A DNA stretch of 64,000 nucleotides from Chamaea fasciata (GCA_029207755.1 JARCOQ010000012.1:15443679-15507678); one strand, 5' to 3'. Counted from the stretch's first letter, positions 12,612 to 24,249 are shown. Program-made: numbers and translations. Notes: generated from the sequence alone by a model not told the origin.

Positions 12612-12790
12612 TTTGAAGTTTGGATAAAACCTTAATTGAAGTCTTGGCTGGTGTTAATTATATTAAAGGCAGAGTGAGCGATGGGCTTTTTATTAGTTAA
12701 TGAGGATTTTCATTTTCCGGCAGAGGAGCCCTTTGATGTTTCCAGGACTAATGGCTGTTAAATTCAACTTATTCGCTTTGCCAGTGCTGG
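12606..12790. other. AT-rich island, possible noncoding element
   Basis: 'ccttaattgaagtcttggct', 'ggtgttaattatattaaagg' and 'ttattagttaatgaggattt' form a dense run of TAAT/ATTA cores in a GC-rich region. Non-repetitive. Confidence 0.4.
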
Positions 12791-13139
12791 AGGGTGATGG
12801 GGAGCAGGGGCTGCTCCAGTCACGGTGCCCAAAGCTCCGGGAGCCACCAGCCACTGTGGAGAGAGGACAGGGATTTTCCCATCACATCCCACTGGGGTTA
12901 TGCGAGAACGAGGTTTCTGACCATCCGGGGTGGGAGATGGGCTGTGCTGCACGTGAGCACAGCACCCAGCGTTCCTGTGTGTCCCTGTGGTGTTCAGACA
13001 TCCCTCAGCATCCCATGGATACTCAGCATCCTTGGACACCCCTGGGGCACCCAGCACCCCCAGGCTACCTCACGTCCATCCAGCCTGTCCTGCTCTCCCC
13101 ATGGATTTTTCCAGACTATCTCCAACCCCCGTGCCAGGC

Positions 13140-13480
13140 TGCCTCCCTTCTCCCTCAATTAGCATTTATTACGATTATTTTGCATTCATTACTCGCCGAG
13201 CCAGCTCTCTACCCCATCTGAAATCACGTGCAAATTCCCTCTGCATCACTTCTCCCACCCTGGCAGGGGAAGGGCTGCACGGTTTGCCGTGAATGTTCCG
13301 GGCTTGGGGAGCGCCGCCGTCGGTGCCGGTCCCGCGCCCCGGCCACGTGGCCACGGCGGCTGCTCCCCAGCTGGATGATTTGTAGCATTAATCAAGACCC
13401 AGAGTACTTTGCATTTCAAATGCTCGCAGGGAAGAGCCGGGCAGGAATCTGGGCTTTGGGGAGTATTCAGGAAGAAAAAA
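13140..13480. other. Two AT-rich islands, possible noncoding elements
   Basis: 13150-13240 ('ttagcatttattacgattat') and 13370-13430 ('gtagcattaatcaagaccca') flank a CG-rich core at 13290-13370 containing GGCCACGTGGCC (CACGTG E-box). Complex sequence with no stable reading frame. Confidence 0.38.
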
Positions 13481-13919
13481 AACGGGTTTGTCCTTAGCTT
13501 CGCCTGGGCCCACAGCGGGTTCCGGAGTGGAAACTCCAGTGGGTTTTGCCCCGCACGACACAGCCCCAGGGGACAACCCCATGGCACAACCCCAGCAGCT
13601 ATTTAAGGAGTTTTTGGGATGCCCAGTGGGGCAGGATGGGGTGGGATGAGGGGTTGGTGGCAGTGGGCACAGGACCCTCTGCAGCAGCACTGACAGCAGT
13701 AAGAGACGTTTGAGGGGCTGGGGGGTCCCCCAAGGCTGGGTCAGGAGTGGTTGCTCCTCCCAGACTCCCCAAATGACAGCTCAGCCCCTCCTGGGGGGCC
13801 ACTCTGTGTGTGGCTGCCGTGGGGCAGGAGGGGAGGGCGGGGAGGGCTCTTGCCTGGTAATTACCCCTCATCCTTCCCAGGCAGGCCCATGGAGGGAGCC
13901 CGGAGGGGGGGACACAGCT

Positions 13920-14350
13920 TAAGCTATCAATGGTCCTGCCTTGATGGGAATAAAATATGCACTGAAAGACATGAAAATGGAGTAAATAAAAGAGATAAAA
14001 ATGGAACGATCAAGCCAGCAACTTCTCCTCCTCTGATTAAAAAGAGGGAGTGGGGGGGGGGGAGAGGGGATGCGCTGAGCCCTTGAAGAGGCAGCTGCTG
14101 CCGCAGCCGCAGCCCTGATAAAGGGGCTGAGCAGCCTGTTTGGGAGAGATAAAGTGAAGTCCCAGCGTTTCCTGTCCTCAATCCAAGCCTTACCATCAAT
14201 ATTAATACAGCCTGACAAACTGGCGTTTAAGATAGAATAAATATAGACTGGTGCTGCTATTACCTAGACCTTATTAATCTGCTTGGAGGCATTTAAATGC
14301 CGTTAAAAATATGGAGTTTACTCGCCGGCACTTCAATAGCTTTACAATCC
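13920..14350. other. AT-rich island cluster, possible noncoding element
   Basis: 13920-14045 is AT-rich with AGATAA, and 14110-14160 has two GATAAAG sites. 14195-14345 contains 'accatcaatattaatacagc' and 'taatctgcttggaggcattt'. Long for an unexplained low-GC patch here. Confidence 0.4.
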
Positions 14351-14466
14351 ATCAGCGTTTTGTTTTCCACCCTCCTCCTCCCCTTCCCGATGTGTTGGCT
14401 CTGGGTGCCCACTGACCTGTGCTGCTCTGGGCTGCGAGAGAGGAGCCAAGGGGGGAACTTGGCTAA

Positions 14467-14469
<3 letters not shown>

Positions 14470-14511
<42 letters not shown>
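14470..14511. repeat. (ATG)14 trinucleotide microsatellite
   Basis: Fourteen perfect ATG units, preceded by one partial. Likely length-polymorphic. Confidence 0.97.
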
Positions 14512-14879
14512 GGTGGGAGCTCAGCCCGGGGCATGGAGGCACAAAACCCTTGGAGATGGCAAATGGAGTATCCCAGGACTGGAGAGCCAGAACCCTCATG
14601 TCCAGGTGATGGGACACCAGGAGAAACTCAGGGCTTCCAGGTGCCCAGGGAGGGAAGCAGCCCCTTCTGGAGCCCTGGAGGGATGGACGGGCATCCAGCA
14701 GGTGCTTGGGAAGCTGATCCCCATCCTGACCCCTCTGCTCCTGGCAGCATGGGTCTGGGCTGCCATATGTTGTGGCACCCACATGCTCCCTCTCTGTCAG
14801 CCCTGGGCCAGGGACACTGCTTGGTCCCCAGCCCTCTTCCCGGCCTCAGCATCCTCAGGGTGGTAGGAGCAGCTCTGGA

Positions 14880-15175
14880 TTCAGGTGTGCCAGGTGCATG
14901 GCAGGGCCATCACGGTATGGAAATGAACCCCTGTGTGTGCCAGGGTGCATGGCAAGGGGGACCCTGGGGTGGGACAGGACACACAGGTGACAGGCACACA
15001 GCGGGGACATCCCTGTGTGTGGCATGTCCAGTGGCATGGCAGTGAAACTCCAGTGTGGGAATGGATCCATGGGTGCCCGGGCCATGGCAGGGTGTGGGGC
15101 AGGACCCCGGGGTGCCAGGCGCACGGCAGGGTGTGGGGCAGGACCCCGGGGTGCCAGGCGCACGGCAGGGCCACC
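14880..15175. repeat. Minisatellite with a perfect 39-bp duplication
   Basis: Copies starting at 15086 and 15125 match over 39 bases (ggcagggtgtggggcaggac onward), with a partial third at 15164. Degenerate relatives extend left to about 14880. Confidence 0.85.
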
Positions 15176-15420
15176 ACCCGCGGAGGCGGCGGGCGCAGAT
15201 GGGGTGTGCGGGGCAGCGGCGGCGGGAGCGGCGCTCATTAGACGTGTATTATTCATCGGCAGCTTCTGTCGCCTGCCATCTGCTCCGGCTGCGCGGCGGG
15301 CGGGCGGCAGCAGCCTAACGGGGCTGCGCGGCCCCGCTCCTGCTGTCACACCTGGGCTGCCACGGGAGCCGGCCCCGCGCGGGAGTGGCACCCCGGGCAG
15401 CCGGGCAGGGTGCGGGATGT
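15176..15420. promoter_or_regulatory. CpG-rich block with AT-rich core
   Basis: CG-rich flanks surround 'cgctcattagacgtgtatta' and 'ttcatcggcagcttctgtcg' near 15230-15270. This is the most promoter-like block of the left 25 kb after the ACSF3 promoter, but no exon can be assigned. Confidence 0.4.
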
Positions 15421-15699
15421 CCCCGCTGATGTCCCCCGGGGTGATGCTCCACGGGGTGGCTGCCTCGAGGTAGAAAAAAGGGAAAAGGGATTGCACGCCC
15501 TGGGTCATGCCATGGGTTCCCCGGGTTGTGGCACACCCAGCGCTCAGTCCCGAGCAGGATCGGGCCCTTCCCAATCCCGAGGCAGCCCTGAGCTGCTGCC
15601 CAGATCTGGGGCTGGGCCCTGCATCCACGCCCAGAGCAGGATGTTCCTCCTTGAAGCGCGGCAGCCAAGCTCATCCTGTATCCAAGCAACACCTTCATC

Positions 15700-15975
15700 C
15701 CCTCACCTTTTAATTAAAACACTTGATGAAGTTTCTAATGAGAGCGTGGCAGCCCTGTGGGCTCTGCGGGGGTGCTGCCTGTGCAGGAGGTGAGGTCCCA
15801 GCACGGGGGATGTGCATTGTCCCACTGCCCCATTTCTGCCCCTCCACTGCATCCCACAGCTCACGTGGCATCCCCGGAGCACCCGGCAGGCCGGGAGCTC
15901 GCTGCTCTACACTGATAATTGCCAGGTTTAATTACTTGGCAGCCAAATGACCTTTTGCATCTTCCAGCGAGGCCA
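15700..15975. other. AT-rich patches, possible noncoding element
   Basis: 'ccttttaattaaaacacttg' near 15706 and 'aggtttaattacttggcagc' near 15924 are short islands in GC-rich DNA. Confidence 0.3.
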
Positions 15976-16399
15976 TGAAACGTCTTCCTGAGTGGGAGCA
16001 GCCGTGCAGTGAGAATGTGACAGGGCTGACACGCCAGCAGCTTCACCCCAACGGGGTGACTGGGGACAAGGCCAAGGTGAAAACAGGAGCAAGGTGTCCA
16101 GGACCCATGGCCTGGGAGGGAGCAACCCTGGGGCAGAGCTGGTCCTGGGAGCCCCATCCCAGCACAGGGTGCAGCTCCCTGGACATGGAGGGTCTCTGCT
16201 GCCCCTTTGCCCTCCCGAGCTGCCTCTGGAGCAGCTTCATCCCTTGTCCTTCCCGTTTCTCCTGGAAATAAGGCCCCACAACCCAGCAGAGGCTGATGCC
16301 AGCCCACAGGCCGGGCACAGCCCCTGCCTGCACCTCGCTCGGTGTTCTCTGCCTGCTGCCAGCCTTCTCCTCTCCCTCCCGTGGAAAGGAGCCCTTCTC

Positions 16400-16560
16400 C
16401 TGGTGATAATTACGGAAAAGTTCAGTGCTGAGAGAGGCGGGGGGAGGGATGTATTAAAATGCATGCGCACAGCTTGGGCCTCGCAGCAGATGTTGGCATA
16501 ATTAGAGAGGAAAAAATTATGAAATTAATTTGTGGTTCAATGTAAATTTTGGCGTTGGGG
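16400..16560. other. AT-rich island, possible noncoding element
   Basis: 'gtgataattacggaaaagtt', 'gtattaaaatgcatgcgcac' and 'atgaaattaatttgtggttc' are complex and non-repetitive. Confidence 0.38.
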
Positions 16561-18040
16561 GGAAAGCTGGCGCGTGCTCCCGGGCTGCCACTGGGACCTG
16601 CCGGGGGTCTGGGGAAGCACTGAGCCCGGCCGGGGGGACAGGGATGGGCAGTGCCTGCCCTCAGTGAGGAGGGGGCTTGGCAGTGCTGCAGCCCAGCTCT
16701 GTCACAATGGAGAGGTGGGCAACAGCCTGGGGAGGGGGTGACCAGCCCGGGGAAATGGGCCAGGCCAGGGGAGATGGATCACCAGCCCAAGGAGAGGGAG
16801 GAGCAGCCCCAGAAGCTGGGCCACCACCCTGGGGACATGAACTGCCATTCCCTCCAAATGAGTATGTAAACTGAAAGGAGGGTTGGGGGGGGTGGGGGAA
16901 TAAAAACCAGGGTCCAGCAATGGCTGTGGTCTGGCGTTTCTGTTGACCCCCATAAATACATGTTTGTTAATACACTCAGTGTCACAAACAGCCTGGGGGC
17001 CCTTCCCTTTTGGGGGGACACTGTTGGGATCATCCTTTAGGGGGACACACCTTGAGGTGTGCCAGGACGATCCTTGTACACAGTGCTGACATTCCCAGGC
17101 CATGCTGGAGCCAGACAAAGCTTTGCTTCCCCTACTCGGCTTTCCCCATCCCCTTTTCCTTCAGGAGGTGAAGAGGAATTAATATCTGTCACTTCCCCCT
17201 GCCCCTCCCCAGCCTCCTCTGCCCCCGGGGAGAGGTGCAGGCTTGGGTTTAAGCACCCATTGATCAGCACGTCCTCCAGCCGTGCCAGGGCTGGCTCTGC
17301 CATTCCTGGAGAGTGAGGGATGTCCCGTGTCAGGTGGGCACAACCTGCCACCACCACCTGGGAATTCGGGGTCAGCCCCAGGGCCCACGACTGTGCTTGG
17401 CTGGGCAGAGTGGGGAGAGAGGGGCTTTGTGCTGGACCTTGTAACCCCACCTCTTGCAGATGACGTTTATTCAGGGGGACCCTGAATTTGTGCTGCTGAA
17501 GGAGAGGAGGAGCTGCAGGAGGCAGGTCAGTGGGGATGGCTCAGACCTGAGGCCAAGGAAGATGTGTCCAACTCAGAACCTCCAAAACTCAATGTGCCCC
17601 CCAAAACATGCCCCCAGACCATGGGACAGCCCCCAGCATGGCCCTGAGCACCCCCAGAAATTCTGGGTCTTGCAACTTCCCAGCTCTGTGGTGCCAGTTC
17701 CCCTGGGCAGCCCAAAGCACCCAGGGAGAGGCACAAGCAGCCCCCATGGGTGCCAGGCCCTGGCTGTCCCTTCCCTCATCCTTCACAGCAGCTTCACCAG
17801 GCCTGGCCCTGCAGCCTGGGAGTCATTCCCACATCCCAGTGAATCTGTGGCATAGGTGGAAGTGCATCCTTAGGATTTAGCGATGCTGTTGATGTGGACA
17901 GGCGTGGGGTGAGAGGACAGGGGGTCTCCATGCCCCCCACACCAGCAGCGCTGGGCAGCACTGGGATGCTCTGGGCATCACTTACTGGGAGAGGTGGGAT
18001 GGGGGGAGCCCGGCAGAGACCCCCTGCACCCCTCACCCTC
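16561..18040. other. GC-rich unique sequence
   Basis: It includes a degenerate purine-rich repeat at 16705-16830 ('ccagcccggggaaatgggcc'). No gene or transposon seen. Confidence 0.45.
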
Positions 18041-18420
18041 CTCCCGTGGCGCTGAGCGGGGCGGGTGTGACAGCCAGGCACGGGCACCGCGGGCACGGGC
18101 TCGTCCTGGTGCCCGGGTGCTCCTGGTGTGATTCCATCTGGCTCCATCTGCTCCCGACCGGGCTCGGCGGGACCAAATGTGGGTCGTGGCGAGCACGGGT
18201 GACACACCGCGGAGCGGCCGGGCAGCAGCTGATCCCCCCGGGCTGTGCGGGCTGTGCCGCCGGCCGGGATTACCCAGCTGCTGCCGAGCTGGCACGGGGA
18301 CCGTCTCCTCCGAAAGGTTCCCTTCCAGGGGATTACGGATAATGCATCTGGAGCAGCACTCGCTCATCCAGGTTTGTGATTTATCTGAAAATCAAATTCC
18401 AGTAATCTTGCCTGCCATCT
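18041..18420. promoter_or_regulatory. CpG-rich block ending in an AT-rich island
   Basis: CG clusters (18050-18310) pass into 'attacggataatgcatctgg' and 'gatttatctgaaaatcaaat'. The CpG-rich plus AT-core layout is like that at 15.2 kb. No exon assigned. Confidence 0.37.
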
Positions 18421-18596
18421 GGCCCCTGCGGACACGAGGCCGCCCCGGCAGGCGGGAGCAGCGGGAGGGTCGGGCCGGGGGGCTCCATGTCCCTCCCCGA
18501 GCATCCCCCGCGGGAAGAACAGGGCCCGCTATGGCTCCCTGGGGTGCTGCGAGGCCGCCTGGGAAGGAGATGACCCAGGAAGCATTTTTGGGAGGA

Positions 18597-18790
18597 TGCG
18601 GGCAGGACCTGGAGAACTCAGCTCCAGGCAGGGACGTCCCTGTGCCCCACACATCCCTGGATGCCACGATGAGGGCAGGACCCGGAGAGCTGAAACCCGT
18701 GCAGGGATATTCCCGTGTCCCCACACATCCCTGGGTGCCGGGATGCGGAGAGCTCAGTTCCTTGCAGGAACACGGGCAGGAGGAGGCAAT
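18597..18790. repeat. About 70-bp tandem repeat, 2.5 copies
   Basis: 'gggcaggacctggagaactc' at 18599 recurs as 'gggcaggacccggagagctg' near 18672 and again near 18742, each followed by 'cccacacatccctgg'. Confidence 0.8.
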
Positions 18791-18959
18791 GAGGAGGAGG
18801 TGACGACCCCTGCCCTACCCAGGGGACATCCTGGCAGCAGGGACGCCCCGTGGCCCAGCAGGGAAGGCAGAAGAGAGCAGGATCCATCCTTTCCCCCCGG
18901 CAGGAGTGGCCCAGAGGGGAGCCGGAGCCCCCAGCACTCCCCTCCCTGCCCCTCATTCC

Positions 18960-19140
18960 CAGCTCATTAAGGCTCTCCCATTATTCTGACATTTTGTGCG
19001 CGTCACGTAGCGGGAAGAAGTAATTTACTTAGAAGAAATTAAAAGTTCATTTTAATTGAGCGCACACTGCAGTATGCAAATGCGGGCGCATTATGTACAC
19101 TGATGCGGAGACAAAGGCTGTAATCAACTGTTAACCCTTC
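18960..19140. promoter_or_regulatory. AT-rich island with octamer motif, strong noncoding-element candidate
   Basis: 'cgcgtcacgtagcgggaaga', 'aagtaatttacttagaagaa', 'ttcattttaattgagcgcac' and ATGCAAAT (19074-19081) followed by 'cattatgtacactgatgcgg'. Dense unique motifs with CG and AT mixed, no repeats and no reading frame: the pattern typical of vertebrate developmental enhancers. Confidence 0.45.
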
Positions 19141-19559
19141 CCGAGCCAGCCCCGCGCTCCTCCGCAGCGCCGGCAACGCTCCGGCCACACCGGAGACCCC
19201 ACACCCACATTTGGGATGCGCCCCATCCCCGCGGCTCCGCGCTCCCGGAGCGGGGGGGCAGGATAAAGCCCCCGGGCATCGCTCCGTGCCGCTGGGATGC
19301 GGTAGTCAGACAGGGATGCCGAGGATGGAGGTGTCCCCAAATCGCTGTGACGCGCTGGGATGGCTCCGAGCCAGCGAGACAGGGTGGATGACGGGGCAGC
19401 GGGTCTCCACGGGTGAGGAAGGCATTTTGGGGAGCTGGGATGGAGGTGCAGAGGGGATATCCCTGGGGATACAAATCCCAAGGCCAAAACCAGGGCTTGT
19501 TAAAGCTGCGACCACCCTCGAATCCAGCAATACCTGGATAGTGAGGGTGATCCAGCTGC

Positions 19560-20420
19560 GGTGAGCCCCTGATATTCCCAACATCCTGTTGCTATTTTTT
19601 AATGTGGTTTGTTTTTTTTTTTTTTTTTACTACCTGTCAGACCTGAGAATTTTTTTAATGGCAGTGCAAATGGAACTGGCTCACAGATGCGCGATGACAG
19701 CCCGCTGCAGGAGACAGACAAATTACCTCCAACCTCGGCTCAAGACGCCCACAGACTCCCAGACAAAGGGAGGTGGTGTTTGGGGGGCTGCAGTGAGTTG
19801 TCAGTGCTCAGCCAGGCTGCCCACCCTGGTCCTTAGGTGCTCTTTGTGTGCAGCATCTGTGAGGATCCTGTGTGCACGGATCCCATGGGACACTTCTGCT
19901 TCAAAAAGGGTTTAGGGGAAGGCATACGCTCATCCAACATCATATTACAGGTGGATGATGTTAAAAATCAGAAAGACACGTGGGCAAACGTGTCCCTTTG
20001 AAGGGGACACACCGAGGACCACAGAGTGGACTCAGCCACCCTTTGCAGGAGGGATGACACCGTTGGGAATCCCTTCTGGTTTTGCCGAGGATGGCAGGGA
20101 CAGATCTGGGATGGGACCCTGCACCGCTGAGGGGGTGCCAATGAGTGACTTTTCAGCCTGGAACCACACAGGGAGGAGGGCTGGGGGGCCCCTTGGAGCT
20201 ACCACCTCCACCTCAGCCGCCCTTCATCTGCCCTGTGCTGCCAGGAGCTGCAACCGCCGTGTTCCCAGCGAGCTCCGAGGGCGGCCCGGGTGGTCGGGAG
20301 GATTTAATTGCTGTTTGTAACCTTTGCAGCCCGTCCCACGTGCCGGCTGGGCGCCGGCTCCGCAGCTCCAGATGGCACCCGGGAAAGAGTTAAGTCCGCT
20401 GTGATCAACAGCAAGAAGCA
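19560..20420. other. Unique sequence with poly-T tract
   Basis: A T run of about 17 lies at 19612-19628. The rest is unique with no gene recognised. A GATTTAATTGCTG patch is near 20300. Confidence 0.4.
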
Positions 20421-20660
20421 AGTGGTAAACAGTTTTTCTCTCCCTCTGCTAAATTAATATGCAAATTCCCCCCCTTCTCTCCCCCCCCCCTTGCTTCGAA
20501 ATTAGCGAGGTAGAATGCTTGGGCTAATTATGCATTCAAACGAGCAGGCTTCGTTAATGTGGCACTAAGAGGAGCCTGAAAATGATTGTGAGACGATGAA
20601 ATTGAAATTGGAGCACGGCACTTCTAATGCATCTGGAGTCACTCTTGCATGCCCCGGCAG
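20421..20660. promoter_or_regulatory. AT-rich island with octamer motif, noncoding-element candidate
   Basis: 'ctgctaaattaatatgcaaa' contains ATGCAAAT at 20459-20466. Then come 'ttcgaaattagcgaggtaga' and 'gggctaattatgcattcaaa', interrupted by a C-rich tract (20468-20490). Non-repetitive otherwise. Confidence 0.43.
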
Positions 20661-21930
20661 ATGTAACCTGGCAGTGACCGGCAGCTCCCGCCTGCACCCG
20701 GGCACCCACAGCAGCCAGCATCCCCAGAACCACCTCCAGCTCCCCCATCCCAACCCAAAACCGACTCCCTTTACAGGATTTCCCAGCCCAGTTCCTTGGA
20801 GGTAGAAGGGTGGGAGCACCCAGAGCTCCTGGTGTGGGGTAGGGATGGGGCAGACACCCCGAGCATCCCCAGCACATGGAGAAGGGTTGGGATTAGCACT
20901 GATGGTGCTCCAGGGGTCCTGGCACAGCCCTCGGAGTGTCCATGCTTCTCCCCTGGGTGCTGCTGACGTCAGCCCCTGTGCTCCCATGGTCTGGAGCAGG
21001 GCTGGGAGCACGTTTCTCCTTCCCAGGCAGAATCCTGGCCCCCAAGGCAGCCAAAAGGGCCTGGGCATGTTGGTAAAGCTCCACTTGTGCTTGCATGGAT
21101 AAACCTCTGGAAGAATGAACCTTCTTCAATCCCAGGGATGCAGGAGGGTCACAGGGGAAATCCCATTCCCATGCCACATCCCAGCAGATTTGGTGCTCAG
21201 CCGTTGTTGGCACATCCCAGCAAGGACCAGGCTGTTGGCACGTCCACATCCATCACATCACGTGAGCCACAGCCCCAGGATTGTCCCACAATGTGAGGGG
21301 TGGCACAGTGGCATCCAGGGCCAGGCTGGGGCGGCTCCTGTGGGCCTGAGACCTGAAGAGGAAAAGTAGGAGGAAAAGTTGGGAGTGACAAGACAAACAG
21401 GGAGATGTTTTATTTTTGGGGATGTATTAGGCTGAGGATGAGCAGCCACCAGCTGCAACGGGCACAGGGGATGATGAGGAATTCACGGGAATACTGGCTC
21501 AGGATGTCACCAGTCCCGGTCTCCGCTGGGATAACTGCTCCCTGCCATCTGCACAGCCTTGGATGCAGCCACCCAAGGGCTAAACCCAACTCCCCATGAG
21601 ACGCAGCAGCGCCTTGGGACCGGCAGAGACGGATGTCGGTGTTAAATATTCATCAGAGGTGTGGAATATACTGGAAGCATCCATTAGGAGGTAATGCCTG
21701 ATCCACAGCATGCTCCTGCAGCCGGGCCATGCCGAGGTGGGCGGAAGGCGGCGGGGGAGGGAGACGGATGCTCCGGAGGAGGCTGCAGAGCCGTAAACCA
21801 GATGCACTGTTAGGAATCAATGAGGAGCTACAGACTTTAGGCACTCAACCACCGGGAATGAAGAGAAGGAATAAACAGACAAGGAGATGAATAACACCCC
21901 GGAAAGGAGGGGAAGGAATGGGGGAGCAGC
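20661..21930. other. Unique intergenic sequence
   Basis: No exon, RNA gene or transposon recognised. A short AT-rich patch lies at 21640-21690. Confidence 0.45.
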
Positions 21931-21931
21931 A

Positions 21932-22172
21932 GGGATACAGATCCTGGAGGAGACAATCCCTAGGAGTGGGGTGGGATGGGGTGGCATGGTTTGGTCCAGG
22001 GGGATATGGAGATCCTGGAGAGATGATCCTTGGGAGTGGGGTAGGATGGGATGGAGTGGCATGGTTTGGTCCAGGGGGATACAGATCCTGGAGGAGATGA
22101 TCCCTGGGAGCAGGATGGAATGGAGTGGCATGGTTTGGTCCAGGGGGATGTGGAGATCCTGGAGCGATGTCG
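21932..22172. repeat. About 70-bp tandem repeat, 3.5 copies
   Basis: Units containing 'agatcctggag', then GGGATGG runs, then 'ggcatggtttggtccagggg' repeat at about 21940, 22008, 22083 and 22153. Confidence 0.88.
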
Positions 22173-22270
22173 AGCATTCCAGAGGGATGCTGACCAGTCC
22201 TGAGGACACACACCTTGGCAGGGGAGGCTGCTGGGCTTGGAGTGAGCTGTGGTGTGCCCGGGCAAGGCCA

Positions 22271-22317
22271 GGGCATCCCAGGGGCATCCCAGGGGCATCC
22301 CAGGGGCATCCCAGGGG
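22271..22317. repeat. 11-bp tandem repeat
   Basis: Four copies of catcccagggg. Confidence 0.92.
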
Positions 22318-22389
22318 CACCGGGACCTGCCGCACCGGCCGTGCTCAGCAGCGTGCCCCGGGGTCGGGGCTGGCACATGGAGGGGGTTG

Positions 22390-22600
22390 TTTTCCTCATC
22401 TCTCCGGTAATTTTTCCCTCTGACTATGATGCATAGCGGTGCTAATTCGGCACGTTGCCATTAATTCCAGCACAGCTGCCGCTCTCTCCCTCAAGGCATT
22501 TCGCTAATACTCGGCTTCAGAGCCTCTCAGCAAATTAACATCATTTGTTCTGCAGAACATGTTTTATTTCTACACTACATGCATAGCTTATTACTCCTCC
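22390..22600. other. AT-rich island, noncoding-element candidate
   Basis: 'tgactatgatgcatagcggt', 'gctaattcggcacgttgcca', 'ttaacatcatttgttctgca' and 'actacatgcatagcttatta'. TGCATAGC occurs twice, near 22430 and 22580. Non-repetitive otherwise. Confidence 0.42.
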
Positions 22601-23079
22601 AGAAACTCGGGGTGTGCAGGAGGCAGCGCCATGGGCACAGCCCTGCAGAGCCAGCCCTGCTCCCCAGCTTGCTGTGCCCATCCCTGGACGGGCACAGGGA
22701 CACAGCACAGTCCCTTGTGCCACCTCACACTGACCTGAGCTGGAGCTGTAGGGATTTTCCCCCGGTGCTGGGATGCTGTGGTCCTGTTGGAACACCCAGA
22801 GATGGTGAAGTGAGGGGGGATGGTGGCACTGAGCTGGGTCAGTCACTGGCTGGGATCTCATGCATCCCCCTGGCATGATGCCACCTCTCAGTGCTCCTAC
22901 ATTTAGGGACAGAGGTGACAAGGTGTCCCTGGATGTCCGGGCCAGGCGGGGGCTTGCTGGGTGTGACAGAGAAAGGAACCAGGAGCCCCCACCAGCAGCA
23001 GAACAGCTCAGACCCCCTGGCAGCAGCCCTGGGATGGAGCAGAGCAGTTCCCACGTGGCCCTTAGTGCTGAGCCCCGGG

Positions 23080-23177
23080 GTGTCATCAACCAGGCAGGGT
23101 GTCACCAACCAGGCAGGGTGTCACCATCCAGGCAAGGTGCCACCAGCCAGGCAGGGTGTCACCAGGCAGGCACAGGG
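23080..23177. repeat. 19-bp tandem repeat, five copies
   Basis: Unit gtgtcaccaaccaggcagg with single-base variants, directly adjoining (no spacers). Confidence 0.9.
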
Positions 23178-23214
23178 TGCTGCCACCACCCACCAACCCG
23201 CAGCCCCCACCAGC

Positions 23215-23335
23215 GACAGTTTTAGGTCTTTCACTTTGATTAAGGTTATTTAAGCTTTTTACCAAAACATAAAACCTGATTGTTTGCATAAACAACCTAA
23301 TTGGATTATAGTGCACAGCATCGCTAATGCCGCGG
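23215..23335. other. AT-rich island with FOX-like motifs
   Basis: 'ctttgattaaggttatttaa', 'cctgattgtttgcataaaca' and 'ctaattggattatagtgcac' follow immediately after the 19-bp array. TGTTTGC and TAAACA overlap. Noncoding-element candidate. Confidence 0.4.
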
Positions 23336-23360
23336 GCTGGCTGGGAGCCGGCGGGAGTGG

Positions 23361-23391
23361 GGAGCACCGGGAGCACCGGGAGCACCGGGAG
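23361..23391. repeat. 10-bp tandem repeat
   Basis: Three copies of ggagcaccgg. Confidence 0.85.
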
Positions 23392-24133
23392 CTGGGATGG
23401 GCAGGGGATTGGTGAGACCCCTCCGTGCCCCACGACGCTGAATCCACCTGCCCCCTTCTCCAGCCACGGAGGGACCCTCCTCGGGGTAGGTGACAGCCGT
23501 GTGGGGACACTGGAGTCCCCACACGTGGCTCTGGCGGTGCCCTTGGTGTTGCCTCACCTGCAAGGCGAGAGGGGACAAAGCCCCGGCTCCGGCAGCGCTG
23601 GTGGGAGGAGGAAGAGGAAGGTGGAGGTGCTGAGCGGGAAGCAGGGGGCCGGGAGCTTTGCAGGAATGCTGCCTGCGCAGCGTTTCCATGGCTGGGAGCT
23701 GCAGAAGGCTTTCATGGCAAGAGGCGGAGAGGCTCCATGAATATTTCATTAGGAAAGCAATGTGGTGTGCTGCAGAGAACATCTGGCTGGAGTCCCTGGA
23801 GACCCCTGCCTTGTGCAGGAAGCAGGAACTGTGAAATACGGAGGAAAACGAGGGAGCGGGGGAGATGGGGGGATCATCCCGTGACACGGGGAGCGTTCCT
23901 GCCCTCTTGGCCCTGCACTGAACAGCGTGGGGCTTCATCCTCTGGGGAATGAGGGGAGCTGAAAAGGCTGTGGTGCTGCCATCCAGGTGGAGGATCCTTC
24001 CCTGGACATTTTGGGGACCAGGCTGCAGCGGGCCGCTATGTTTGATCCCAATATCCAATGCAGGAATGGGCAGAGCTGCTCCTCCAGCTCAGAGCTGAGG
24101 GACCAGGTGATCAGCCCAGTCAGCAATGCTGGA

Positions 24134-24243
24134 AGGATGGGATGGGATGGGATGGGATGGGATGGGATGGGATGGGATGGGATGGGATGGGATGGGATGG
24201 GATGGGATGGGATGGGATGGGATGGGATGGGACGGGATGGGAC
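24134..24243. repeat. (GGGAT)n pentanucleotide microsatellite
   Basis: About 22 near-perfect units of gatgg/gggat, with one GACGG variant near the right end. Strongly strand-asymmetric and G-quadruplex-prone. Confidence 0.97.
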
Positions 24244-24249
24244 ATCTCG

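Noticed and set aside
14470..14600. Open frame starting with fourteen Met residues
   Set aside because: It is a readthrough of the ATG microsatellite with no downstream domain.
23080..23177. CRISPR-like array of 19-bp repeats
   Set aside because: Repeats adjoin directly with no spacers, and the genome is avian. It is a minisatellite.
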